A stretch of 64,000 nucleotides of DNA from Kaistia granuli DSM 23481 (GCF_000380505.1 NZ_AQYH01000002.1:124001-188000); one strand, 5' to 3'; shown: positions 54,522 to 63,798, counted from the stretch's first letter. The notes: generated by a model not told the origin, from the letters alone. Numbers and translations: made by a program.

Positions 54522-55775
54522 TTACCTGCCGGAACGCAGCCGCTGCAACAGCCCCGTTGAGGCATAGCCATCGGGGATCATGCCGGCCGACGCCTGGTAG
54601 GAGCGGATCGCCTTCTTGGTGCCGGCGCCGATCTTGCCGTCGACGGTGCCGCCATAGAAGCCGTGCCGCCCGAGCAGCGACTGCAGCTCCGCCCGCTCCG
54701 ACGCCGCCAGCGGCCGGACTTGGCGCGGCCAGCCCGAGACGAACTCATTGCCGCCGCGCAGCCGATCGGCGAGATGGCCGACCGCCAGCGCATAGGCGTC
54801 GGCATTGTTGTAGCGCTTGATGACGCGGAAATTGTGCAGGAGCAGGAAGGCCGGTCCGCCGGCGCCGGCCGGTGCATAGAGCCGTGCTGCTTCGTTCGAT
54901 GCCGGGAATTGACGGCCAGCGACCCGATGCACGCCGAGCTTGCGCCACTGGTCGAGCGATAGCGACTTGCCGGAATCGGCATGGTGCCAGTCGAAGCCGG
55001 CCGGCAGCTCGACCTCGTAGCCCCAGGTCTGGCCGTGCCGCCAGCCCATCTTGGCGAGGTAGTTGGCGGTCGAGGCGAGCGCGTCGATCTCCGAGGTCCA
55101 GATGTTGCGCTTGCCATCGCCGTCGAAATCGACGGCATAGGCCTGGTAGGTGGTCGGGATGAACTGGGTATGCCCCATGGCGCCGGCCCAGGAGCCGACC
55201 ATGCCGCGGGGGCTGACATCGCCGCGCTGCAGGATCTTCAGCGCCGCGATCAGCTGCTGGCGGCCGTATTTTGCCCGCGAACCGCCCTGATAGGCGAGCG
55301 TCGCCAGCGAGCGGATGGTGTTCTTGACGATCTTGTCGTTGGTCAGCACCTGGCCATAGGAGGATTCCATGCCCCAGATCGCGACGATCACGCTGCGGTC
55401 GACGCCGAAGGCCTGTTCGATCTGGCGCAGCTGACGATCATATTGCTTGAGCATGTCGCGGCCGTTCTCCAGCCGCTTGGCCGAGACGGCGCCATCGAGA
55501 TATTCCCAGAGCGGCTTGACGAACTCCGCCTGCGAGCTCGCCTTGGCCAGCACGTCGGGATCGGGGGTGAAATTGCCAAGCGCGGCGTTGTAGACGCTGC
55601 GCGAGATGCCGGCCTTCTGCGCCGTGGGCCAGAAGCTCGCCACCCAGCGCGCGCCGGCGGCGTCCGCCATCGCCGGCAGCAATCCGGCCAACAGCATCAC
55701 CACCAGCAGGACGACGCGGGTTCCGGCAGCCGTGATCGGCTGAACTGCGGAAACGGGCGGGCTCCAGAATGCCAT
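54522..55775 (-). CDS. Lytic murein transglycosylase (MltB/SLT_2 family) with peptidoglycan-binding domain
   Basis: The protein has 417 residues. The N-terminal hydrophobic signal (VVLLVVMLLAGLLPAMADA) is followed by the SLT_2 catalytic domain with Glu137 in VAIWGMESSYGQVLTN and the typical GSWAGAMGHTQFIPTTYQAY and ANYLAKMGWRHGQTWGYEVE. A C-terminal PG_binding_1 domain (ELQSLLGRHGFYGGTVDGKI) completes it. It cleaves glycan strands in the periplasm, leaving 1,6-anhydro-MurNAc ends. No lipobox is evident, so it is likely soluble. The start may be a few residues later; a G10/C10 tract lies about 45 nt upstream. Confidence 0.9.
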   Translation of the reverse strand: MAFWSPPVSAVQPITAAGTRVVLLVVMLLAGLLPAMADAAGARWVASFWPTAQKAGISRSVYNAALGNFTPDPDVLAKASSQAEFVKPLWEYLDGAVSAKRLENGRDMLKQYDRQLRQIEQAFGVDRSVIVAIWGMESSYGQVLTNDKIVKNTIRSLATLAYQGGSRAKYGRQQLIAALKILQRGDVSPRGMVGSWAGAMGHTQFIPTTYQAYAVDFDGDGKRNIWTSEIDALASTANYLAKMGWRHGQTWGYEVELPAGFDWHHADSGKSLSLDQWRKLGVHRVAGRQFPASNEAARLYAPAGAGGPAFLLLHNFRVIKRYNNADAYALAVGHLADRLRGGNEFVSGWPRQVRPLAASERAELQSLLGRHGFYGGTVDGKIGAGTKKAIRSYQASAGMIPDGYASTGLLQRLRSGR

Positions 55776-55818
55776 GTCTCAGAATTCTCCTCGGGTTCTT
55801 CGGGTATCCGCTCCGGGC

Positions 55819-55828
55819 GGGGGGGGGG
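55819..55828. repeat. Homopolymeric G10 tract in a 5' region
   Basis: Ten consecutive G (C on the minus strand) lie between the galE stop and the transglycosylase start, about 44 nt upstream of the latter. A GC-rich inverted repeat (GCGCC/GGCGC) is adjacent. Tracts like this are prone to length change during replication and to sequencing error. Confidence 0.8.
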
Positions 55829-55856
55829 CCGGAGCGCGTCGCGCCGGGGGGCGCCG

Positions 55857-56849
55857 TCAGTCGCGCTGGTTTCGTCGTCCCAGCGCCTCTTCCCACGCCA
55901 GCGCCGTCGCGACGCAGTCGTCGAGATCGTCATGCTGCGGTCGCCAGCCGAGCTTGGTGCGGGCGCGTGTCGAATTTGCGACAACCGCCGGGACGTCGCC
56001 GGGCCGGCGTTCGCGCTCGACGACGCGGAAATCGCGGCCGGAAGCCCGGCGCACCGCCGAGATCACCTCGCGGACGCTGTAGCCATGGCCATAGCCGCAA
56101 TTGGCGACCAGGCTGTCGCCGCCGGCATGCAGATAGGCGAGCGCGTCGGCATGGGCATTGGCGAGATCGGAAACATGGATGTAGTCGCGCACGCAGGTGC
56201 CGTCCGCCGTGTCATAGTCGGTGCCGAAGATCTCGATCCGGTCGCGCTTGCCGAGCGCCGTCTCGCAGGCGACCTTGATCAGATGCGTGGCGCCCTTGGT
56301 CGACTGGCCGGTGCGGCCGCGCGGATCGGCGCCGGCGACGTTGAAATAGCGCAGCGCCACATAGCGGAAATCATGCGCATGCGAGGCATCTTCCAGCATC
56401 ATCTCGGTCATCAGCTTGGAGCGGCCGTAGGGCGATTGCGGCAGCGTCGGCGCACTCTCCTCGACCGGCTCGGTGCCGGCGTCGCCATAGACGGCGGCGG
56501 TCGAGGAAAAGATGAAGTGCCGCACGCCAGCCCGGATCACCGCCGCCATCAGCGCGCGCGATTTGACCGTGTTGTTCCAATAGTAGCCGAGCGGGTCGGC
56601 CACCGATTCCGGCACGACGATCGAACCGGCGAAATGGATCACCGCGTCGATGGAATGCTCGGCGACCAGTCGCCCGACCAGCGCCTCGTCGGCAATGTCG
56701 CCTTCAACAAACACGGCCTCCGGAGCGACGGCCCACTGGAAGCCTGTGGACAGGCGATCAAGAACGACGACAGGCTCGCCGGCGTCAACAAGACGCCACA
56801 CCATATGGCTACCAATATAGCCGGCACCGCCCGTCACCAGAACAGCCAC
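55857..56849 (-). CDS. galE: UDP-glucose 4-epimerase
   Basis: The protein has 330 residues of the extended SDR type. The NAD site is VTGGAGYIGSHMVWRLVDAG, catalytic Ser in IFSSTAAVYGDAG and Tyr-x3-Lys in PYGRSKLMTEMML, followed by VALRYFNVAGADPRGRTGQS and DGTCVRDYIHVSDLANAHAD. It interconverts UDP-glucose and UDP-galactose, feeding galactose use and envelope polysaccharides. It is divergent from galU with 148 nt between them, and both act on UDP-sugars. Confidence 0.95.
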   Translation of the reverse strand: MAVLVTGGAGYIGSHMVWRLVDAGEPVVVLDRLSTGFQWAVAPEAVFVEGDIADEALVGRLVAEHSIDAVIHFAGSIVVPESVADPLGYYWNNTVKSRALMAAVIRAGVRHFIFSSTAAVYGDAGTEPVEESAPTLPQSPYGRSKLMTEMMLEDASHAHDFRYVALRYFNVAGADPRGRTGQSTKGATHLIKVACETALGKRDRIEIFGTDYDTADGTCVRDYIHVSDLANAHADALAYLHAGGDSLVANCGYGHGYSVREVISAVRRASGRDFRVVERERRPGDVPAVVANSTRARTKLGWRPQHDDLDDCVATALAWEEALGRRNQRD

Positions 56850-56997
56850 TTCGAAACTCCCGACAGATTCGTATTGTTAATGAACTATGAATAGGTGAAC
56901 GAAGTCTTGATGCGACCGAAATTCTCGCTTTTCCATTAGCCTTATCGATAGAAATCTGCCGATATGTTCCCCGTACCGATGCATCCGTGAGGCGTCT

Positions 56998-57876
56998 ATG
57001 AACCCGAAGATTCGCAAGGCCGTATTTCCTGTTGCCGGTCTTGGCACCCGCTTCCTGCCCGCGACCAAAGCCATGCCGAAGGAGATGCTGACGGTCGTCG
57101 ATCGTCCGCTGATCCAGTATGCCGTCGACGAAGCGCGCGAAGCCGGCATCGAGCATCTGATTTTCGTCACGGGCCGCAACAAGGCGGTCATCGAAGACCA
57201 TTTCGACGTCCAGTACGAGCTGGAAGCGACGCTGACCGACCGCGGCAAGAAGGACGCGCTCAACCTGCTCGCCAAGGACCTGCCGAAGCCGGGCTCGACC
57301 TCCTTCACCCGCCAGCAGGTGCCGCTCGGCCTTGGCCATGCCGTCTGGTGCGCCCGCGAGATGATCGGCAACGAGCCGTTCGCCGTGCTGCTGCCCGACA
57401 TGGTCATGAAGGGCGAGCCGGGCTGCCTGAAGCAGATGGTCAAGGTCTATGAGGAATGGGGCGGCAACGTCCTCGCCGTCGAGGAATGCGACCCGGCCCA
57501 GACCCATCAGTACGGCATTGTCGGCATCGGCTCCGAGATCGGCGGCCCCGCCTTCCGCATCAACGCCATGGTCGAAAAACCGAAGCCGGAAGTCGCACCG
57601 TCCAATCTCTACATCAACGGCCGCTACATCCTGCAGCCGCAGATCTTCGACCTCCTGTCGAAGCAGGAAAAGGGCGCCGGCAACGAGATCCAGCTGACCG
57701 ACGCCATGCTGCGCCTGATGGACCGCCAGTATTTCTACGGCTGCCGCTTCGACGGCCAGACCTATGACTGCGGCAACAAGGTCGGCTTCCTGGCGGCGAA
57801 CGTCGCCTTCGCGCTCGATCGGCCCGATATCGCCGACGAATTCCGCCCCGAGCTGGAGCGGCTGCTGGCGCGCTGA
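56998..57876 (+). CDS. galU: UTP-glucose-1-phosphate uridylyltransferase
   Basis: The protein has 292 residues. The nucleotide-binding loop [18 protein letters not shown] lies near the N-terminus, and [20 protein letters not shown] and [20 protein letters not shown] follow. It makes UDP-glucose from UTP and glucose 1-phosphate, the substrate pool for GalE and for glucan and exopolysaccharide synthesis. GAGGCG precedes the ATG. Confidence 0.95.
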   Translation: MNPKIRKAVFPVAGLGTRFLPATKAMPKEMLTVVDRPLIQYAVDEAREAGIEHLIFVTGRNKAVIEDHFDVQYELEATLTDRGKKDALNLLAKDLPKPGSTSFTRQQVPLGLGHAVWCAREMIGNEPFAVLLPDMVMKGEPGCLKQMVKVYEEWGGNVLAVEECDPAQTHQYGIVGIGSEIGGPAFRINAMVEKPKPEVAPSNLYINGRYILQPQIFDLLSKQEKGAGNEIQLTDAMLRLMDRQYFYGCRFDGQTYDCGNKVGFLAANVAFALDRPDIADEFRPELERLLAR

Positions 57877-57901
57877 CGGGAGCTAGCACCAACGCGATCC
57901 A

Positions 57902-58063
57902 TCACCTCTCCCACGGGGAGAGGTGAACCGCGTCGGCTATCTGTCGATGGGTCGGAACGCTCCGTCATCCCGGGCGTAGACCCGGGATCCATTCAGCCGG
58001 GTCGCTGGGTGTTTCGCGCGGCGAGGCCACGGCCGCGTGGATCCCCGCCTTCGCGGGGATGAC
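57902..58063. repeat. Palindromic intergenic repeats
   Basis: Two kinds are present. TCACCTCTCC-CACGG-GGAGAGGTGA (57902-57926) is a perfect hairpin. Then GTCATCCCGGGCGTAGACCC (57964 onward) and GATCCCCGCCTTCGCGGGGATGAC (ending 58063) each form a hairpin, and GTCATCCC pairs with GGGATGAC over the whole unit. Elements of this look are dispersed between genes in many Alphaproteobacteria. They also separate galU from the convergent reductase. Confidence 0.75.
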
Positions 58064-58087
58064 AGCGAGTTTGAGGGAGCGCCGGCC

Positions 58088-58675
58088 CTACAGCCGGCCG
58101 ATCTTGCGATCGACCTTGGCGAGGTAGCGCGCCCGGCTCTCTGGCGTGGAGCTGTCCATCTTGTAGTGCGCCATGTAGCTGGTGCGGCAGAGCGGATGGC
58201 AGAGGGTGCGAATGCCGCGCAGGAGAATGCGCCTTCCCGGCTCGCCGACGAATTTCGACAGCATCCAGGTCGCGCCGCAGGTCGTCACCACGGCGAGCTT
58301 GCGGATATTGGTCATGCCCGGCCGCGCGCCATGCGTCGCTGTCGGCATCACGAAGGTGGCATGCGGCACCCAGACCCGCTCCAGCCAACCCTTCAGCATG
58401 GCCGGCGGGCTGAACCACCAGGTCGGATAGACGAAGACGAGGATCTCGCACCATTTGATGTGGGCGAGATGCTCGGCGATCGGCAGCTCGTTGACGCCCG
58501 GATCATTGTAGACGCGCCGCTCCTCCGCCCGCATGACCGGATCGAAGCCGCAGGCGTAGAGGTCGAGCAGGCGAACCTCGTGGCCCGACCGGCGCAGCGC
58601 CGCCAGGACCGTGTCGCGGACAGCGGCGCCGAAACTTTCGGGCACGGGATGAGCGAAAACGACAAGTGCGCGCAT
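58088..58675 (-). CDS. Flavodoxin-fold NAD(P)H-dependent oxidoreductase
   Basis: The protein has 195 residues of the NQO/KefF-like Flavodoxin_2 family. The N-terminal LVVFAHPVPESFGAAV is the FMN phosphate site, and VFVYPTWWFSPPAMLKGWLE and LAVVTTCGATWML follow. Members reduce quinones or other acceptors with FMN. The neighbouring gene upstream encodes a close homologue of the same length that is frameshifted. The pair lies downstream of the FAD oxidase/cytosine-deaminase operon on the same strand and is likely co-transcribed. Confidence 0.85.
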   Translation of the reverse strand: MRALVVFAHPVPESFGAAVRDTVLAALRRSGHEVRLLDLYACGFDPVMRAEERRVYNDPGVNELPIAEHLAHIKWCEILVFVYPTWWFSPPAMLKGWLERVWVPHATFVMPTATHGARPGMTNIRKLAVVTTCGATWMLSKFVGEPGRRILLRGIRTLCHPLCRTSYMAHYKMDSSTPESRARYLAKVDRKIGRL

Positions 58676-58679
58676 GAGC

Positions 58680-59260
58680 CTAGAAGCGTCCCATTTCCAT
58701 CGATACGCGCTTCAGAAACGCCGATCGCGTCGCTTCCGTCGAGCGGTTCATGTCGTAGTGAGCGAGATAGGTACCCGGCCGAGCGAGCCGATCTGCGCGC
58801 GCAGCACGCGCTTGACGCTGCGCCGGGGCGGATCGCCGACGACGAGCGCCCGCCAGCGCGCACCGCCATAGGTGGCGATCGCCGCGAGCTTGCGGATATG
58901 CCTGAGATTGCCGACCGCCTTGCCGTTCTCCATCCGGAACGACACGCCGGGCAGGAACACCCGGTCGAAGAAGCCCTTCAGGATCGCCGGAAAGCCGAAA
59001 TTCCAGACCGGGTAGCAGAGGACGAGCGCTTCGGCCTGGCTGACGCGCTCGACATAGGCGTCGACATTGCGCCGATTGACGGCGACGTCGTGATAGTCGA
59101 TCCGCTCCTGCCGCGACAGCACCGGATCGAAGCCCTCGGCATAGAGGTCGCAATCGTCGACCTGATGCCCCGCGCGCCCCAGAGCCTCGACGACGGTGCT
59201 GTGCACCGCCGCCTGGAAGCTCGTTTCAACGGGATGCGCGTAGAGCACCAATACCCGCAT
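58680..59260 (-). pseudogene. Flavodoxin-fold NAD(P)H oxidoreductase, frameshifted near its C-terminus
   Basis: The first 160 or so residues (VLVLYAHPVETSFQAAVHST, VLCYPVWNFGFPAILKGFFD, LAAIATYGGARWRALVVGD) follow the adjacent homologue closely. The frame then runs into RVPISLTTT and a stop at 58748. In another frame the expected end, TYLAHYDMNRSTEATRSAFL and a stop at 58680, is intact, matching YMAHYKMDSSTPESRARYLA of the neighbour. One base appears to be missing in a CCGGG run at about 58774-58780. It is either a recent inactivation of the last 30 residues or a sequencing error. Confidence 0.75.
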
Positions 59261-59261
59261 T

Positions 59262-60677
59262 TCAGCCGACGGCTCGCATGCCCGGGAACAGGAAGGTCTT
59301 GGTCGATTCGAAATCGAAGTCCGGATCTTCCCAGGCGATCATCTTGCCAGGGTTGAGCAGGCCCTTCGGATCCGCCTCGCGCTTGAAGGCGAGCTGGGCG
59401 AGGTCGGTCTGCTTCATGCCGCCCTCCTCCAGCGTGTAGCGGTGCGGATTGAAGATCGGGCAGCCGTGCTCCTCGTGGATCCGGATGATCTCGTCCAGCC
59501 GCTCCTCGGTGGTGTAGCGCACCATCGGCAGGCCCATCGGCGTGATCTTGCCGTCGAAGCGGACGAATTCGAGATGGCCGGGCACCTCGTCGCCGAACAG
59601 CTTGGTCAGCGCCTCGATCTTCTCGATGTGGTGCGGCGGCGGATACATCGACTGCAGATAGGTGATCGACGGATCGACGCGGATCGCCCGCAGCGTGGTG
59701 TGGTTCCAGCCGAGCTCGTAATTGGGCGGCAGGCCCTTCAGATCGGTGGCCGTGTCCGAGCGGAAGACGATCTCGCCCTTGCTGCGCGACGTGAAGGCGA
59801 CGAAGGCGTCGACCGCGTGCGGCGCGACCGAGACGATCGCCAGCGACTGGCCGGGCTTCAGAAACTTCTGGTGGCGCAGGAAATAGTCGTAGGGGATCGG
59901 CGCCGCGACTGTGGCGAGTTCCTTGATCATCAGGCCGTCGGCATTGCCGACGCTGTCGGCATAGCGCACCGAATCCATGTAGTCGTCGAAGCCGACCAGG
60001 ATGTCGACCCAGTCATAGGCGGTGGTCAGCGGCATCTCGACCTCGGTGATGATGCCGTTGGTGCCATAGGCGTGCATCACCTTGTGCAGTTCCCAGCCGG
60101 TCAGCTCGAGAATGCGGGGCTCCGCCTCCATGGTGACGACGCGCAGCCTGAGCACGTTGCCGATGTCGCGCAGGCCGCCCCAGCGGATCGAACCGACGCC
60201 GCCGGAGCCGCCGGCGATGAAGCCGCCGATCGTTGCCGTCTTGGCAGTCGAGGGGTGCAGCCGCAGTTCCTGGCCGGAATGCGCCTTCGTCTCGGCATCG
60301 AGCTGGGCGACGACGACGCCCGGCTCGGCGATGACGCGGCCGGGATAGATCGCCTTGACCTTGTTCATGTCGGCGAGGTTCAGGATCAGGCCACCGGAAA
60401 GCGGCATCGCCTGGCCGTAATTGCCGGTGCCGGTGCCGCGCGGCGTGACGGGAACGTCATGCTTGAAGGCGGCCTTGAGGATGCGGATCACTTCCGCCTC
60501 GTCCTTCGGCGTCGCGACCAGGTCGGCCGTGACGTGATCGAGCTGGGCCTTCAGGACCGGCGAGTACCAGAAGAAATCGCGGCTCTTCTGCTTCACCAGC
60601 GCCGGGTTCTCCTCGATCGCGATGCCGTCGAGATCCGCCTTCAGCGCAGCGAGGTCATTTCTGAATTGATGAGCCAT
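59262..60677 (-). CDS. FAD-binding oxidoreductase (GlcD/PCMH-type)
   Basis: The protein has 471 residues. The PCMH FAD-binding domain (VPVTPRGTGTGNYGQAMPLS, RLHPSTAKTATIGGFIAGGS) is followed by a C-terminal oxidase domain ending ADPKGLLNPGKMIAW, as in glycolate or D-lactate oxidase subunits. It oxidises a hydroxy acid or similar substrate with FAD. There is no signal peptide. It starts 2 nt after the amidohydrolase stop (TGATCATG), so it is tightly coupled to it. The substrate is unknown; context suggests a step in breakdown of an imported heterocycle. Confidence 0.87.
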   Translation of the reverse strand: MAHQFRNDLAALKADLDGIAIEENPALVKQKSRDFFWYSPVLKAQLDHVTADLVATPKDEAEVIRILKAAFKHDVPVTPRGTGTGNYGQAMPLSGGLILNLADMNKVKAIYPGRVIAEPGVVVAQLDAETKAHSGQELRLHPSTAKTATIGGFIAGGSGGVGSIRWGGLRDIGNVLRLRVVTMEAEPRILELTGWELHKVMHAYGTNGIITEVEMPLTTAYDWVDILVGFDDYMDSVRYADSVGNADGLMIKELATVAAPIPYDYFLRHQKFLKPGQSLAIVSVAPHAVDAFVAFTSRSKGEIVFRSDTATDLKGLPPNYELGWNHTTLRAIRVDPSITYLQSMYPPPHHIEKIEALTKLFGDEVPGHLEFVRFDGKITPMGLPMVRYTTEERLDEIIRIHEEHGCPIFNPHRYTLEEGGMKQTDLAQLAFKREADPKGLLNPGKMIAWEDPDFDFESTKTFLFPGMRAVG

Positions 60678-60679
60678 GA

Positions 60680-61993
60680 TCAGTGTCCAAACAGGGAATC
60701 GAGTTCGCGATAATCGGGCAGTGTCCGGTCGATCGCCTTGCCATAGCGCAAAACGATCCGATCGGATTGCGGTCGCGACAGGAATTCCGACCAGCTCCTG
60801 GCCCGGAACAGGACCAGATCGGCGGGATCGCCGACCCGGATCCGCCCGACATCGGGACGGCGCAGGATGGCGGCGGGGTTGGTGGTGACAACGCGGGCAG
60901 CGCCATCCAGCGGATGGTCGAGATGCAGGATCCTGACCGCCTCGCGGAACACCTCGACGGCGTCGAGATCTCCATAGGCGTAAAACGGATCGCGCGTGTT
61001 GTCGGAAGCAACGGCGGTAAGGATGCCGCGCTCCTCCATCTCGGAGAGCAGCGTGACGCCGCGCCAGCGCGGCGTGCGACCGGGATGGCGGTCCTGCAGA
61101 TAGAGATTGCACATCGGCAGCGAGACGACGGCGAGGCCGGCCTCGGCGACAAGATCCATCGTGCGGTCGGCCTCGTCCTCGTCCTGGCGGGCGAGCGAGC
61201 AGCAATGGCCGACGGTCACCTGGCCCTGATAGTCCGTGCGGATCGCGGCTTCCGCGATCGCCTTCAGCGAGCGTGCATTTGGATCGGCCGTCTCGTCGAC
61301 ATGCAGGTCGATGTCGAAGCCGTTCTCGGACGCCATGGCGAAGAGATGGTCGAGCGCCGTGTCGAGGCCGGGGATCATGTAGGTGAAGCCGCCGATGACG
61401 CCGCCATAGGCGGAAACCGTCTCGGTCAGCCGCGCCCGCACCGTCTCGTCGAGATAGAGCTCGATCGGCGACAGCGCCACGCCCTGCAGGTCGACGCGGC
61501 CGGCCCAGGCGTCGCGCGCCTCGGCGAAGGCCGGCCAGGAAGCCGGGAATTGCGGCGGCACGCAGTCGATATGCGTGCGGATCAGCCTCGTGCCATGCGC
61601 ATAGGCGGAGCGGAGCGCGAACTCCATCCGCGCCCGCACGTCTTCCGTCGTCCAGTGGGCATTGCGATCGGCGTCGACCGCCGCCAACGCATCGGCGAAG
61701 CTGCCCGACGGATTCTCGCGGCGCGACCAGATATGGCCCTTGTCGAGATGGGTATGCATGTCGACGAAGCAGGGCCAGACCTGGCCGTGATCGAGATCGA
61801 GCGCCGGCAGGTCGGTGACGCTGCCGGCCGGCCGCAGCGCCTCGATCCTGCCGTTCGAAACGACGATGTCGGCGCGCATCAGCCCCTCGCCGGCATCGCG
61901 GCCATCGAAGCCGTCGACAGTGACGGAGGGCAGCGTCGCATTGGCGAGCACGTAGCGATCCGCCTTCGGGACCGCGGCGAAGCCCGTCACCAT
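60680..61993 (-). CDS. Cytosine deaminase-like amidohydrolase
   Basis: The protein has 437 residues of the CodA-type amidohydrolase superfamily. The metal HxH is in VDMHTHLDKGHIWSR, with further ligands in HVDETADPNARSL, VTVGHCCSLARQD and the Asp of TAVASDNTRDPFYAYGD. LDKGH and ASDNxRDPF match cytosine and isoguanine-type deaminases. It would deaminate a pyrimidine or related cyclic amidine in the cytoplasm. It sits between an ABC permease and a FAD oxidase in one operon; the stop-to-start gap to the permease gene is 1 nt. Exact substrate inferred. Confidence 0.87.
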   Translation of the reverse strand: MVTGFAAVPKADRYVLANATLPSVTVDGFDGRDAGEGLMRADIVVSNGRIEALRPAGSVTDLPALDLDHGQVWPCFVDMHTHLDKGHIWSRRENPSGSFADALAAVDADRNAHWTTEDVRARMEFALRSAYAHGTRLIRTHIDCVPPQFPASWPAFAEARDAWAGRVDLQGVALSPIELYLDETVRARLTETVSAYGGVIGGFTYMIPGLDTALDHLFAMASENGFDIDLHVDETADPNARSLKAIAEAAIRTDYQGQVTVGHCCSLARQDEDEADRTMDLVAEAGLAVVSLPMCNLYLQDRHPGRTPRWRGVTLLSEMEERGILTAVASDNTRDPFYAYGDLDAVEVFREAVRILHLDHPLDGAARVVTTNPAAILRRPDVGRIRVGDPADLVLFRARSWSEFLSRPQSDRIVLRYGKAIDRTLPDYRELDSLFGH

Positions 61994-61994
61994 C

Positions 61995-62873
61995 TCAATT
62001 CTCCCGCCGGATCGCGCTTTCGTGCCACCGGCGCAGAAGCAGATGAGAAATCAGGCTGGTGGCGCCGTAGATCACCACGCCGGTGGCGCAGAGCAGGATC
62101 AGCGCCGCGAACAGGCGGGGAATGTTGAGGCGATACTGCGATTCGAGCAGGCGGAAGGCGAGGCCGGAGCCGGCGCCGGCCGAACCCGCCGCGAACTCAG
62201 CCACCACGGCGGCGATCAGCGCCAGGCCACCGGCGATCCGCAGACCCGCGAGGAAATAGGGCAGTGCCGCCGGCAGCTTCAGGTGGATCATGGTCTGCCA
62301 GCGGCTGGCGCCATAGAGCTCGAACAGGTTGAGCAGATTGTGGTCCGTGCTCTTCAGGCCCTGCGTCGTGTTGGACAGAACCGGGAAGAAGGCGACGATC
62401 CAGGCGCAGATCAGGAGCGCCGACTGGGTCGACGGCGCGTAGATCAGGATGAGCGGCGCGATGGCGACGACCGGCGTCACCTGCAGGATGACCATGTAAG
62501 GCGACAGCGCCAGCTCGATCCATTTCGACGAGGTGAGCAGGATCGCCAGCGCGACGCCGCCGACCAGCGCGATCGCCAGCGCCGCGAAGGTGATCTTCAG
62601 CGTCACCAGCAGCGCCATGCCGAGGATCGGCCAGTCCTTGACCAGCGACTGGGCGACGAGATCCGGGCCGGGCAGAATGTATTTCGGGATGTTGTAGGCC
62701 GCGACATACCAGGCCCAGAGGCCGATCAGCATGGCCAGCATCACGAGCGGGATGAGGATCCGGAGGATGCGCTCGCTCACCGGCATGGTCGGAATCGGCG
62801 CGGCCGGGGTGTCTTCATGGGCAGCCGCCGGCGAGGTCTCGGCCGCGGCGGGGCCCTGGTCGATGCTGGTCAT
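61995..62873 (-). CDS. ABC transporter permease (TauC/SsuC/ThiX type)
   Basis: The protein has 292 residues with a Pro/Ala-rich N-terminal stretch and six membrane segments. The EAA-like loop is FELYGASRWQTMIHLKLPAA followed by LPYFLAGLRIAGGLALIAAV. This class imports sulfonates, nitrate or pyrimidines. Its start overlaps the ATPase stop by 4 nt. With an NMT1-type receptor and a cytosine-deaminase-like enzyme, a pyrimidine-type substrate is favoured. Confidence 0.9.
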   Translation of the reverse strand: MTSIDQGPAAAETSPAAAHEDTPAAPIPTMPVSERILRILIPLVMLAMLIGLWAWYVAAYNIPKYILPGPDLVAQSLVKDWPILGMALLVTLKITFAALAIALVGGVALAILLTSSKWIELALSPYMVILQVTPVVAIAPLILIYAPSTQSALLICAWIVAFFPVLSNTTQGLKSTDHNLLNLFELYGASRWQTMIHLKLPAALPYFLAGLRIAGGLALIAAVVAEFAAGSAGAGSGLAFRLLESQYRLNIPRLFAALILLCATGVVIYGATSLISHLLLRRWHESAIRREN

Positions 62874-63685
62874 AGGTGGTCAGCCGCTCCGATGGCGGAA
62901 AGAAGGGATTCCGAAGTCCGGCGGCAATATTCGCCATAGGCCTGCGAGGTGCGGAAGCCGATGCCACGCGGATGCGGGGCGTCGACGTCGATCTCGTCGA
63001 TGACGCGGCCCGGGCGGGCGGCCATGACGACGATGCGGCTCGACAGGTAGACGGATTCGAAAACCGAATGGGTGACGAAGACGATGGTCCAGCCGAACTG
63101 CTCCCAGAGCCGGAGCAGGTCGTCGTTGAGCTTCTGGCGGGTGATCTCGTCCAGCGCCGCGAAGGGCTCGTCCATCAGCAGGATGCGCGGGCGCGTCACC
63201 AGCGCGCGGGCGATCGAGACGCGCATCTTCATGCCGCCTGACAGTTCGCGCGGATAGGAATCGACGAACTTGTCGAGGCCGACCATCTCCAGCGCTTCCA
63301 TGACGCGCGGACGGGCAGCCTCCTTCGAGATGCCCTTCAGCCGCAGCGGCAGCCAGACATTCTTGAACACCGTCGCCCACGGCATCAGCGTCGGCTCCTG
63401 GAACACGAAGCCGATCTCGCCCTCGCTGCCCTTGCTCGCCGCCTTGTCGTCGGGCCAGACGATGCTGCCCGAGGACGGTTCCCCGAGCCCGGCCAGCATC
63501 CTGAGCGCGGTCGACTTGCCACAACCAGACGGGCCGAGAAGGCTGATGAACTCGCCGGCGCGGATCGTCAGCGACATGTCCTTCAGCGCGATCGTGCCGT
63601 TCGAAAACGTCTTCGAGATGTGTTCGAGACGAACGATGGGCCGTCCGGGCGCGGCGGATGGCGGGCTACTGGTTGCGAGAGACAA
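62870..63685 (-). CDS. ABC transporter ATP-binding protein (TauB/SsuB/ThiZ type)
   Basis: The protein has about 271 residues with Walker A GPSGCGKST at 51-59, Q-loop FVFQEPTLMPWATVFKNVWL, signature LSGGMKMRVSIARAL and Walker B ILLMDEPFAALDEIT. This is typical of the nitrate/sulfonate/thiamine-precursor group. I chose TTG 63685, which follows GAGGAAACG; the in-frame ATG at 63727 would add 14 residues and has no ribosome site. It lies downstream of the binding-protein gene with a strong hairpin between. Confidence 0.88.
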   Translation of the reverse strand: MSLATSSPPSAAPGRPIVRLEHISKTFSNGTIALKDMSLTIRAGEFISLLGPSGCGKSTALRMLAGLGEPSSGSIVWPDDKAASKGSEGEIGFVFQEPTLMPWATVFKNVWLPLRLKGISKEAARPRVMEALEMVGLDKFVDSYPRELSGGMKMRVSIARALVTRPRILLMDEPFAALDEITRQKLNDDLLRLWEQFGWTIVFVTHSVFESVYLSSRIVVMAARPGRVIDEIDVDAPHPRGIGFRTSQAYGEYCRRTSESLLSAIGAADHL

Positions 63686-63735
63686 GAATACCGTTTCCTC
63701 AACTAAAGTGGCGAAACGCGCCACCATTCAACAAC

Positions 63736-63764
63736 GGCATTGCCGGGACGAGCCCGGCAATGCC
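63736..63764 (-). other. Intercistronic stem-loop after the NMT1-type binding-protein gene
   Basis: Perfect 12-nt arms GGCATTGCCGGG/CCCGGCAATGCC with a 5-nt loop lie 34 nt after the binding-protein stop. There is no U-tract. It is likely an mRNA stabiliser that favours expression of the binding protein over the downstream ATPase and permease. Confidence 0.65.
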
Positions 63765-63798
63765 TGGAGCCGCGCGGCTCCGTATCGGTTCGGACGAC

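Noticed and set aside
54981..56894. 637-codon plus-strand frame across the transglycosylase and galE
   Set aside because: Antisense to two well-supported genes and crosses their intergenic G10 tract; no domain seen.
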